Assembly (NCBI GenBank): GCA_032161045.1
Contig: JAVHTH010000011.1
Origin: Fervidibacter sinensis
GTDB taxonomy: Bacteria; Armatimonadota; Fervidibacteria; Fervidibacterales; Fervidibacteraceae
Direction: 5' to 3' (one strand)
DNA: 64,000 nt
Shown here: piece by piece, positions 24,601-32,545 of the stretch
Layout: each line of letters begins with the position of its first letter
Position numbering within the stretch: position 1 is the stretch's first letter
Position numbers and translations under genes: made by a program
The notes under the pieces: model-generated
What the model was told of the DNA's origin: nothing
Database searches by the model: none
Seen by the model: the letters and a program-made list of their open reading frames with translations, nothing else

Positions 24601-27600
24601 ATGAGATGGCAATGGCTCTTTTTTGTTTCAGCATTCATGGTTTCCACCTCTTTTGCTTGGCACGGTCGGCTGGCTTGTGATGGAGGAGGATATTGGCGAA
24701 CGAGGGCAGTCGTCACCGTTGAGAACCCTTCCGATAAACCCCAAATTGGCGCACCCATAACATTGCGTGTCGGGAAATCTTTGCCTGACCTGCCGTTCGT
24801 GAACAAGGAAGTGAAAGCGATCAGGGTTTGCGATGAGCGGGGACGCGAACTCAAATTTGATTTGCGCACCGCTCAAGGAGAACCACGCCGCAGTGGTTTC
24901 CTTCAACTCGGCGATTTGCTCTCTTTTCTCGCCGAAGTTCCACCGAAAGGCGTAGCCCGTTATTTCGTCTACGCAGATAACCCGAAGGCTTGGCTTGTCC
25001 CTGACTTTCTGAAAACTGGTCTGACCAATGGCAGTTTTGAAGTTGGCGATAGAGACCCTGTTGACTGGGAGCGGGTTGAAGAAGACGCTCAACATCGGCT
25101 ATTTTGGGTTGAAGGGGTTGCCCGAACTGGAAAGCGTTCAGTGCAAACGGTCGTTGCTGAAGGTGCTCCACCAACTTGGGTCAAATTCCACCAAACCCAC
25201 ATACCAATCGTGCCCAACCTGACTTATCGCTTTCGCGGTTGGGTTAAGGCTGAGAATGTCAAGGGATTTGCAGGTTGGTTCGTCCATGTTTTTAGCGAAA
25301 AAGGGGAATGGCTGATTAACCGCGTGCTAAATGCTGGTGGGCAAACTTACGATTGGAAGTCGGTTGAGTTCACATTCACTGCCCCTGAAAATGCCCGTTG
25401 GGTTACGGTTGGGACCGTTCTCTTTGGGACGGGTGTCGCTTGGTTTGATGACGCTTCGTTAGAGCCCATTGACAAAACCAAACTCTCGCTGCGAGCGAGG
25501 GTAACGACTGTGGAAACGCGCTTTCTTACCCTTCGCTTGGATGCTTCGGATTGGGCAAACGAACCCAGATGGGACATGAGGGTCCCACTCACTGTTTACA
25601 ACTTTGAAAACCGGACTGCAGTCGCCCTCGTTTACGCCGATTTGCGCAAGGTCATGTGGCGATTCTCCGCTTCGGAACAAGAACCCGGGATCAAAGTCGT
25701 TGACCCTGAGGCGCAACCAAAAGAACGAGTCCGACCACATTGGTGGTTTGGTGATGGCATTTTGTTCCTCGCAACTTTACCGCCGAGAAGCGCTAAGCGT
25801 TTTGACCTCTACCTGTCCGAAACCCAACAGAGCGAGGGGGAAGCAAATTACGAAGAACTTTTGTCAAGCCCTGCGAATCTCGTGCTCAACCCGAGTTTTG
25901 AGAGAGGAGGGGAGTTACCAGCACTTTGGCGCGGTGAGCAAAGAAGCGGCGTTGTCACGAAACGGGTGTCCGAAGGTAAATTCGGTCAGTGGGCAGCAAA
26001 ACTGGAAGTCGCACCTGAATTAAAAGGGCAATGGGTTGGTTGGAGATTCAGCACCGCTGTGAAGCCAAACCAACTTTACTTTTATTGCGGTTTCATCAAG
26101 GCGGAAGGGGACCAAGCAAGGGCGCGATTGCACGGACATTGGCATAACGCGAAGCGACAACTGAGCGCAGAAAATCCCTTCTTCAGCACGATCCCTGAGG
26201 CGGTTGGTGGTCAAGACTGGATTCAAACCCTTGCTTTCGTTGAAAGCCCGTCCGACGCAGCCTTTGTTGAACTTCACTTGACAACCGATACACCCGGAAC
26301 CTTCTGGCACGACGGCATCTTTTTCGGAGAAGTTTACACTGCTGTCGTAGGAAACTTGGAGCGCCGCCAACCGGTTGAAACAAAAGGTCTGCAGGTTTGG
26401 GTCGTAAACCCGCTGATCAAAGTTTTCCCGGAAACTTTGCCTGAAACAACGCCGAAAGCCATCTCAGTGCTGATGGCTCGCAACGAGTATGAGCCAGTGC
26501 AGGTTGCCTTGAGAAGCGATAGGGAAATTCGGCGGGTTCAAATTGAAGTAACAGACTTGAAAAACGAGCAAGGTCAAACTTTGCCTGAACCGCAGATTTA
26601 CAAAGTCGGTTATGTCCCTGTTGACCATCCGAGCGGCTATTACTCATCGCAATTACCTTTCTGGTGCCGCCATGTCCCCAAGGGTTTTGGAGCCAGCGAC
26701 GGGTGGGCTGGCGAATGGGCTGACCCACTAATCCCGATCCAACGGATGGGACGAGGGACGGGGGACGAGGGACGGGGGTTTGAAGTTGAAGCGAACCGAA
26801 CGGAAGCGGTTTGGATAGTTTTGCGGACATTGCCCGAAACGCAGCCCGGTCGCTATGAAGGTCAAATCCGCATCATTGCTGAAAACCAAATTGTTTCGCT
26901 TCCGATTCATGTTGAAGTCGTCCCTTTGACGCTTCCTCAAGAGACGGAACTCAAAGTCATTTTTGATTTGCGTGGCGGGATTGTCGGCAGGTTGCTTGCT
27001 GAACCTGAAATGCTGAAAGCGTGGTATCGCTTCCTTGCAAGTTTCCGCATTTCGCCCGGATTTGTTTTGCCCGAACCGATTTTCCGCTACGAAGGCGGCA
27101 AAGTTGTCATGGATGCGAAAGGTTTTGATGAAATGGCTCGGTTACTCCTTGACGAACTTAAAGTCAGTGTCCTTTACACGCCCAACTTCCTTTACGCTTT
27201 CGGCTGGGCTTACCCGCCAAAGCGCTTCTTCAACCTTGAACCGTTTACGCCCGAATACAACCAAGCCTACCAAAGTTTGCTCCGAGCCTTTTACGACCAT
27301 GTTCGGCAAAGGGGTTGGAGCGACAAGTTCGTTTACTACATCTCGGACGAACCGCATTTTTGGAACGAGAACATCCGCAAGCAGATGAAGCAACTTTGTC
27401 AACTGGCGCATCAAGCGGCGCCGGGAATTCGCATTTACTCAAGCACTTGGCAATTTGTTCCCGATTGGCTTGGTGACCTTGACATTTGGGGAGTTGGACC
27501 ACACGGCTCAACCTCAGTCGCCGATATGGAGCGATTGAAATCAGTTGGCGCTGAACTTTGGTTCACAACCGATGGTCACATGTGCATTGACACTCCATAC

Positions 27601-28074
27601 CTCGCGATTGAGCGATTGCTCCCTTACCTGTGCTTCAGGTATGGAGTTTCTGGCTACGAGTTTTGGGGAGTTTCGTGGTGGACTTACAACCCTTGGCAAT
27701 TCGGTTGGCACTCTTACATTCGCCAAAGCGATGAAGGCGAACGGTTCTATTGGATTCGCTACCCGAACGGCGATGGCTATCTCGTTTACCCCGGCGAGCC
27801 ATTCGGGCTTGTTGAACCTTTGCCGTCAATTAGGCTCATGCAGGTGCGTGAGGGAATTGAGGACTACTTGATGCTGCGAGCCATTGAGCGCAACTTGAAG
27901 GAAGGAAAGTGGCAAGGTGAAAAAGCGGAAAGGGCAAAACAAGTTTTGGAAAAAGCCCGCTCGCTCGTCTCAATCCCCAATCAAGGTGGCTTAAGGTCAA
28001 CAGACTTGATGCCTGATCCAGATGAAGTTATGAGATTGCGTCAAGAAGCACTGAAACTTTGGCAAGGATACTGA
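24601..28074 (+). CDS. Exported DUF4091 / GH123-like protein, 1157 aa
   Basis: A signal peptide (MRWQWLFFVSAFMVSTSFA) is followed by a DUF2341-like domain, two carbohydrate-binding-like jelly rolls (each beginning NGSFEVG / NPSFERG, about residues 140-280 and 430-580), then a GH123/DUF4091 catalytic barrel. The barrel has YYISDEPHFW (acidic pair at about residue 914) and late DUF4091 motifs (FWGVSWWTYNPW, LVYPGEPFG, REGIEDYLMLRA). GH123 enzymes use substrate-assisted catalysis on N-acetyl-hexosaminides; DUF4091 specificity is unknown. The ATG follows GAGGAGG. A heptamer tract at 26748 inserts a Gly/Arg/Asp loop. Confidence 0.8.
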   Translation: MRWQWLFFVSAFMVSTSFAWHGRLACDGGGYWRTRAVVTVENPSDKPQIGAPITLRVGKSLPDLPFVNKEVKAIRVCDERGRELKFDLRTAQGEPRRSGFLQLGDLLSFLAEVPPKGVARYFVYADNPKAWLVPDFLKTGLTNGSFEVGDRDPVDWERVEEDAQHRLFWVEGVARTGKRSVQTVVAEGAPPTWVKFHQTHIPIVPNLTYRFRGWVKAENVKGFAGWFVHVFSEKGEWLINRVLNAGGQTYDWKSVEFTFTAPENARWVTVGTVLFGTGVAWFDDASLEPIDKTKLSLRARVTTVETRFLTLRLDASDWANEPRWDMRVPLTVYNFENRTAVALVYADLRKVMWRFSASEQEPGIKVVDPEAQPKERVRPHWWFGDGILFLATLPPRSAKRFDLYLSETQQSEGEANYEELLSSPANLVLNPSFERGGELPALWRGEQRSGVVTKRVSEGKFGQWAAKLEVAPELKGQWVGWRFSTAVKPNQLYFYCGFIKAEGDQARARLHGHWHNAKRQLSAENPFFSTIPEAVGGQDWIQTLAFVESPSDAAFVELHLTTDTPGTFWHDGIFFGEVYTAVVGNLERRQPVETKGLQVWVVNPLIKVFPETLPETTPKAISVLMARNEYEPVQVALRSDREIRRVQIEVTDLKNEQGQTLPEPQIYKVGYVPVDHPSGYYSSQLPFWCRHVPKGFGASDGWAGEWADPLIPIQRMGRGTGDEGRGFEVEANRTEAVWIVLRTLPETQPGRYEGQIRIIAENQIVSLPIHVEVVPLTLPQETELKVIFDLRGGIVGRLLAEPEMLKAWYRFLASFRISPGFVLPEPIFRYEGGKVVMDAKGFDEMARLLLDELKVSVLYTPNFLYAFGWAYPPKRFFNLEPFTPEYNQAYQSLLRAFYDHVRQRGWSDKFVYYISDEPHFWNENIRKQMKQLCQLAHQAAPGIRIYSSTWQFVPDWLGDLDIWGVGPHGSTSVADMERLKSVGAELWFTTDGHMCIDTPYLAIERLLPYLCFRYGVSGYEFWGVSWWTYNPWQFGWHSYIRQSDEGERFYWIRYPNGDGYLVYPGEPFGLVEPLPSIRLMQVREGIEDYLMLRAIERNLKEGKWQGEKAERAKQVLEKARSLVSIPNQGGLRSTDLMPDPDEVMRLRQEALKLWQGY
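26748..26775. repeat. Heptanucleotide tract inside the DUF4091 gene
   Basis: GGGACGA, GGGACGG, GGGACGA, GGGACGG, the same unit as in moeA, in frame and encoding GRGTGDEGRG. Confidence 0.7.
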
Positions 28075-28087
28075 GGGGTGAAGCGGG

Positions 28088-28984
28088 ATGACTTTCTCCG
28101 ATGCTGTGCGAAGTTTGAAGCCTTTGCTCGCTGATGGGGCGACGGGGACGATGCTTCAGGCGATGGGGTTGCCTGTCGGTGAGCCGCCAGAACGGTGGAT
28201 TCTTGAAAACCCTGATGCAGTTCGTGAACTCGTTCGCCAATACGCAGAAGCGGGTTCGGACATCGTTTACACCAACACTTTCGGCGCAAACAGAATCAGA
28301 CTGCAAAGGTTCGGGCTTGCGGACAAAGTCTCTGAACTTAACAAACTCGCCGTCCAACTTGCCCGTGATGGCGTAAATTCTGCCACCCGTCCCTCGTCTC
28401 GCGTCCCCCGTCCCTTCATTGTTGCATCAATCGGACCGACGGGCGAATTGCTTGAACCTTACGGCGATTTGGAACCTGAGGCTGCACGAGACGCTTTCGC
28501 TGAGCAAGCCACCGCTTTGGCTGAAGCAGGTGTTGACGCTTTTGTTTGCGAAACTTTCACTGACTTGACAGAAGCGTTGATTTGTCTGAAGGCTGTTCAG
28601 AGTGTCGCGAAAGTCCCGGTGATGGTCAGCATGAGTTTTGAAGAGAACGGTCGGACGATGATGGGCGTAACACCTGAAGATGCCGTCAATAGGTTGCTTG
28701 ATGAAGGAGCGTTTGTTGTCGGCGCAAACTGCAGTGTTGGTCCGGAAGTCGTTGAGCCAGTTGTAGTTAAAATGAAGGCTGCCCGCCCTGATGCTTTGCT
28801 TTTGGCGAAGCCTAACGCTGGTAAGCCTCAATTGGTTGAAGGCAAAGTTATCTACCCAGTCACACCTGATGAAATGGCATCATTCGCTTTACGGATGCGC
28901 GAGTTAGGCGTTGCCATAGTTGGTGGTTGTTGCGGGACGACTCCAAAACATATTGCAGCGATGAAGGCAGTGCTAAGCCGTTGA
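28088..28984 (+). CDS. Homocysteine S-methyltransferase-like (MetH N-domain) protein
   Basis: The 298-residue barrel protein starts DGATGTMLQ and has the zinc cysteines of the family in GANCSVG and GGCCGTTP. It corresponds to the first domain of MetH as a free-standing enzyme. It lies 13 bases after the DUF4091 gene and in one run with the B12-binding protein at 23826, which lacks its own methyltransferase neighbour; the two may form a split corrinoid system. The acceptor could be homocysteine or another thiol. A heptamer tract (28387-28414) inserts residues of the form TRPSSRVPRP between two barrel segments. Confidence 0.83.
   Translation: MTFSDAVRSLKPLLADGATGTMLQAMGLPVGEPPERWILENPDAVRELVRQYAEAGSDIVYTNTFGANRIRLQRFGLADKVSELNKLAVQLARDGVNSATRPSSRVPRPFIVASIGPTGELLEPYGDLEPEAARDAFAEQATALAEAGVDAFVCETFTDLTEALICLKAVQSVAKVPVMVSMSFEENGRTMMGVTPEDAVNRLLDEGAFVVGANCSVGPEVVEPVVVKMKAARPDALLLAKPNAGKPQLVEGKVIYPVTPDEMASFALRMRELGVAIVGGCCGTTPKHIAAMKAVLSR
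28387..28414. repeat. Heptanucleotide tract inside the methyltransferase gene
   Basis: CCGTCCC, TCGTCTC, GCGTCCC, CCGTCCC on the coding strand; it reads as GGGACGG-type units on the other strand. Confidence 0.6.
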
Positions 28985-29080
28985 AAAAGAAAAAAACGAT
29001 CGTCGGCAGGTCGTCAAATTGGCAAGTCGGGATGTCGGCAAATTGATAGCGTTGGGGCTTGTCCCTATTTGTCTTCACAT

Positions 29081-30001
29081 TCATCGCAAAATTTGTGTCA
29101 AGGAACGAAATTTGTGAGCGAAATCTCGCAGGCTGAAAGCGGCAGCAACCAAACTTGCTGCAAACAAGCCGTGATGTTTGCGGAAGTAAAGGATGGCGCT
29201 TCGTCTTTGAGCGCTACGAGCCACTTTCGGAACTCGCTTGACCGATGCGCCCCAATGGTGTTTGACTTTTGCATCTGGCAAGTAAACGACTTTCCAACCC
29301 GCTGCCTTGACCCTTCTGCACAAGTCCAACTCTTCAAAAAACAGGAAGAAGCCTTCGTCCATGCCACCAACTTGCTCAAAAACTTTTCGTTTGATTGCCA
29401 ACGCCGCGCCAGAAACTTCGTCAACTTCTTGAACCTTGGTGAAGTCTCGTCCTTCAAACCACCTTGCTTCCATCTGTCGGTGAAAGCCGAGAAGTGCCAA
29501 CGCAAATTCCCAAACTTTTGGGAACTTTCGCCCCGACGGTTGAAGTGATCCATCGGGGTTGAGGAGTTGCAAGCCGATGACGGCAATTTTTTCATCGCCG
29601 TCTCGCGCAAACTTGTAAAGTTCAACGAAAGCGTTTTCTTCCACAACGCAATCCGGGTTGAGCAAAAGCAACCATTCGCCCTTCGCTTCTCCTGCACCCT
29701 TGTTCACACCAGCAGCAAAGCCCAAATTTTCGGCATTGCAAACCAACCGAACCCGCTCAAATTGCTTGACAATTTTAACTGTCCCATCTGTTGAAGCGTT
29801 GTCAACCACAATCGTCTCCCAAAACTCACATTCGCTTGCGCTCTTGTGCTCCTGCACACCTACACGCCTGCACGCTTGCACGCTCAAACGCTTACACGCT
29901 TGCACCCCTGCACGCTCAACGCTTTCCAAGCAATCGCCAATGAACTCTTGCGAGTTATAGGTGACGATGATGACCGAGAGGAAAGGGCTCAAGAGTTTCA
30001 C
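29081..30001 (-). CDS. Family 2 glycosyltransferase with an octamer-repeat insertion
   Basis: The 306-residue GT-A enzyme has SVIIVTYNS at the N-terminus, VVDNASTDGT and the LNPDCVV (DxD-like) segment. It ends with an EELDLCRR and HHWGASV region typical of rhamnosyl/WbbL-like transferases. The usual short link between the first helix and VVDNAS is expanded by about 30 residues of the form VQACKRLSVQACRR, encoded by an 8-base repeat at 29849-29920. The start is GTG 30001, overlapping the murJ stop by 4 bases, so both are co-translated. Role: addition of a sugar to a surface polysaccharide. Confidence 0.85.
   Translation of the reverse strand: MKLLSPFLSVIIVTYNSQEFIGDCLESVERAGVQACKRLSVQACRRVGVQEHKSASECEFWETIVVDNASTDGTVKIVKQFERVRLVCNAENLGFAAGVNKGAGEAKGEWLLLLNPDCVVEENAFVELYKFARDGDEKIAVIGLQLLNPDGSLQPSGRKFPKVWEFALALLGFHRQMEARWFEGRDFTKVQEVDEVSGAALAIKRKVFEQVGGMDEGFFLFFEELDLCRRVKAAGWKVVYLPDAKVKHHWGASVKRVPKVARSAQRRSAILYFRKHHGLFAASLVAAAFSLRDFAHKFRSLTQILR
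29849..29920. repeat. Octanucleotide tract inside the GT2 gene (9 units)
   Basis: Nine 8-mers of the type CGCTTGCA / CGCCTGCA stand in tandem, 72 bases, so the frame is kept. They encode three copies of an 8-residue Cys/Arg/Val/Gln motif. Confidence 0.8.
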
Positions 30002-31614
30002 CGTCCCCTAAGCAAGCGAGTTTTGAGTGATTGAACTTTCGCCATGACTTGTTGGACTTCAGGTAATTGGGAGCGAAACATGATGGCGAAGAAAATCGCT
30101 CCACCGATGATTGAAGGAAAACTCACTCGTAAAATTCGCTCAAGAATTCCACCAGCAGGTAAAATTGCAAGGACCAAAGTCGCCACAAAGCCCATAATAG
30201 CGGATGCGGGCAAAAGCCAAGATGCAAGTTGAAGGAGCGCTGCCCCTTCCAATCCCTTCAACCGCTGCCGCAATAAAGTTCCGAGCAAAACGATGTTGAA
30301 CCAAGCCGAGATTGAAAACGCCAATGCCAAGCCGCCTTGTTGCATAGGAGAGTAAACCAAAACAGCGTTGAGGATAAACGCCAAGACGAAACTGAGCAGT
30401 CCAACCCAAACAGGCGTCCATGTGTCGCGCAAAGCGTAAAACCCGCGTGCCAAAACTTGTTGACAGGACATTGCTGGGACACCGAAACTGTAAAACAGCA
30501 AAGCCAGCGCTGTCGCTTGAGTGTCTTCCGCTTTCCATCGCCCATACTCAAAAAACAGCGAAACGATCGGTTCGCGCAAAACAGCCATCAAAACAGCGGC
30601 GGGGACAGTCATGAGCAGAACTGTTCTCAACCCGCTTGCGACTTGTTTGCGGAGATCGTCAATTGCTTCCTTTGTTGCCAACGCCGATAGGGTAGGGAAG
30701 AGGGCGATGCCAACGCTCGCACCGAACAGCGCAACCGGCAATTGCATTATCCTGTTCGCCATTTCAACAGCGGTTGCAGCGCCGTGAGGCAAAAGTGAAC
30801 TGAAACTGCGGGGCAGAATGATGGCATTGATTTGAGTGACCGAAAGGCTGAAGACGACAGGCACAACGAGTTTAACCACTTGCCTTGCACCTTCGTCCCG
30901 CCAATCAAAGCAAGGGCGAAAGTCCATTCCGGCGGACCAAAGTTTTCTCGCTTGGACGATTCCGGCGCCGATTGCCGCTCCGGTCAAAGCACCGATTGCC
31001 ATGCCTTCAATCCCCTTCCCGAGCCAGTGGGCACAAAATTGCGCGCCCAAAATTCCGCCAAACAGAATGAACAGATTGTAAAGCACCGATTGAACTTGAG
31101 GTTCGGCAAAGTATCGCAATGACCACAGAGCGCCGGTGAACAAACTTCCAAGCACGAAAAAGAACTGAGCGGGTAACAAAATCCGAACGAGACGAACCGT
31201 CAAAGTGAACTTTTGCTCGTTGCCAACCATGCCGGGAAACATGAGAGCAACAAGTTGAGGCGCAAGGAACTCAAAAGCGACAATAAGTGTCAAGAGCAAC
31301 AAGCCGAGGTATGTCATTAGCACGCGAAAGGTTTTCATCGCTTTTTCGTCCTCGCCTTTTGTCAAGTATCCCGTGAACACCGGGACGAAGCCTGCCGAAA
31401 GCGCCCCGCCAGATGCAAGGAAGTAGATGAGGTCGGGAATGCTGAAAGCGGAGACATAAGCATCGGTGTGCCAATCGCGCCCGAATAAGGTTGTGCGACC
31501 GATGTCGCGAACTATTCCGGTCACTCGCGACAGCCCGATAAGTGTCATGTTGATAATGGCGGCACTTGCGATAGTTGTCCGTTCGTTTCGGACAAGCCTT
31601 TTCATCGTGTTCAT
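29998..31614 (-). CDS. murJ: MurJ/MviN lipid II flippase
   Basis: The 538-residue polytopic protein begins with the MurJ pattern (SAAIINMTLIGLSRVTGIVRDIGRTTLFG) and keeps GALWSLRYFAEPQVQSVLYNL and the late-helix ARGFYALRDTWTP motif. It flips undecaprenyl-linked peptidoglycan precursor across the inner membrane. I place the start at ATG 31614 (MNTMKRL); an upstream ATG at 31668 is possible but adds a non-conserved tail. It is coupled to the GT2 gene, which suggests the pair may serve a lipid-linked sugar as well as lipid II. Confidence 0.92.
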   Translation of the reverse strand: MNTMKRLVRNERTTIASAAIINMTLIGLSRVTGIVRDIGRTTLFGRDWHTDAYVSAFSIPDLIYFLASGGALSAGFVPVFTGYLTKGEDEKAMKTFRVLMTYLGLLLLTLIVAFEFLAPQLVALMFPGMVGNEQKFTLTVRLVRILLPAQFFFVLGSLFTGALWSLRYFAEPQVQSVLYNLFILFGGILGAQFCAHWLGKGIEGMAIGALTGAAIGAGIVQARKLWSAGMDFRPCFDWRDEGARQVVKLVVPVVFSLSVTQINAIILPRSFSSLLPHGAATAVEMANRIMQLPVALFGASVGIALFPTLSALATKEAIDDLRKQVASGLRTVLLMTVPAAVLMAVLREPIVSLFFEYGRWKAEDTQATALALLFYSFGVPAMSCQQVLARGFYALRDTWTPVWVGLLSFVLAFILNAVLVYSPMQQGGLALAFSISAWFNIVLLGTLLRQRLKGLEGAALLQLASWLLPASAIMGFVATLVLAILPAGGILERILRVSFPSIIGGAIFFAIMFRSQLPEVQQVMAKVQSLKTRLLRGR

Positions 31615-31743
31615 CTGCTTCACCCGCTTCAAGCGATCCCTTGACAGCAATTTCTTTGACATCAGCAAATTTTAGGTTGGATTTTGGTTCGTTGCTGCAA
31701 AGTATTCTGCGGTCGTTGCACACATTCCTTGGGCTTTGGCGAC

Positions 31744-31772
31744 GTGACAACTTGTTTAATGCTCGCTAAAAT
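31744..31772 (+). promoter_or_regulatory. Sigma70-type promoter for the tRNA-Ser pair
   Basis: GTGACA (31744-31749), 17 bases, TAAAAT (31767-31772). The start would fall at about 31779, directly before the first tRNA. The same spacing is seen before tRNA-Gln. Confidence 0.6.
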
Positions 31773-31781
31773 TTTGTTTTC

Positions 31782-31877
31782 GGAGGGATGCCCGAGCGGC
31801 TGAAGGGGCGCGACTCGAAATCGCGTAGGGGCGTTAAAGGACGCTCCTCCGGGGTTCAAATCCCCGTCCCTCCGCCA
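31782..31877 (+). tRNA. tRNA-Ser (anticodon CGA)
   Basis: 96 bases with encoded CCA. Acceptor GGAGGGA/TCCCTCC, anticodon arm GCGAC-TCGAAAT-CGC with CGA, a long variable arm (TAGGGGCG...CGCTCCT), and T arm GGGG-TTCAAAT-CCCC. The long class II variable arm and G73 fit serine. Confidence 0.95.
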
Positions 31878-31895
31878 AAATGGGAAAACAAAGGT

Positions 31896-31986
31896 GGAGC
31901 GATGCCCGAGTGGACGAAGGGACCCGGCTGGAAACCGGGTAGGGCCCAAAAGGTCCTCCGGGGTTCGAATCCCCGTCGCTCCGCCA
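31896..31986 (+). tRNA. tRNA-Ser (anticodon GGA)
   Basis: 91 bases with encoded CCA. Acceptor GGAGCGA/TCGCTCC, anticodon stem ACCCGGC/CCGGGT with GGA in the loop, a long variable arm, and T arm GGGG-TTCGAAT-CCCC. It lies 18 bases after the first serine tRNA and is probably co-transcribed. Confidence 0.95.
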
Positions 31987-32006
31987 TCAAAAATTGGAAA
32001 ATCGGA

Positions 32007-32531
32007 TCAATGCTCCCAAGGCTCTAAGGGACGAACGCAGTTTGCGTCAATTTCTGTCATAACCGCTCTCCCAAGCACTTCAATGCCGACGATTAGTTTG
32101 TGTCGTTTGCAAACTTCAACCAAGTAACCGACAGCCCCTTTGAACGGACCTGAGACCACTTTCACTTTGTCTCCGACTTTCAAAAACGGATGTCCTTCAA
32201 CCTCACCGTTGGCACCCTCAAGAACTATGCGAACAGATTGAATTTCCTCGTCTGGAATCGGTTCGGGTTTCTCCATCCCAACGAATTGCAAGACACCCCG
32301 AGTTTTCTTAATTGCCCGCCACTCATCGGGTGTCAAGTGACAATGGACGAACAAGTAGCGCGGGAAAGCGGGTTTCCAAACGAGAACGCCTCTCCTGCGG
32401 TCCCAATTGCGGAGGAGCGGCAAGTAGACTTCAAAACCTTGTGCTTCTAAAGCACTCGCCACCCTTTCCTCAAAGTTGACATGCGTATAAATTGCATACC
32501 ACAAATGACCGTTGAGTCTCTCCAACTCCAA
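32007..32531 (-). CDS. Specialised NusG-family antiterminator (RfaH/UpxY-like)
   Basis: The 174-residue protein has a NusG N-terminal domain (WYAIYTHVNFEERVASALEAQGFEVYLP) with the PAFPRYLFVHC strand, and a C-terminal KOW domain (VGDKVKVVSGPFKGAVGYLVEV). RfaH/UpxY-like paralogues reduce pausing in long surface-polymer operons. The start is TTG 32531 with GAGGGGGG upstream, which avoids an overlap with the export gene; a longer frame reaches 32621. It is 14 bases after the polysaccharide-export gene and ends facing the tRNA genes, so the operon it serves is not directly downstream. Confidence 0.85.
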   Translation of the reverse strand: MELERLNGHLWYAIYTHVNFEERVASALEAQGFEVYLPLLRNWDRRRGVLVWKPAFPRYLFVHCHLTPDEWRAIKKTRGVLQFVGMEKPEPIPDEEIQSVRIVLEGANGEVEGHPFLKVGDKVKVVSGPFKGAVGYLVEVCKRHKLIVGIEVLGRAVMTEIDANCVRPLEPWEH

Positions 32532-32545
32532 CGAATTCACCCCCC

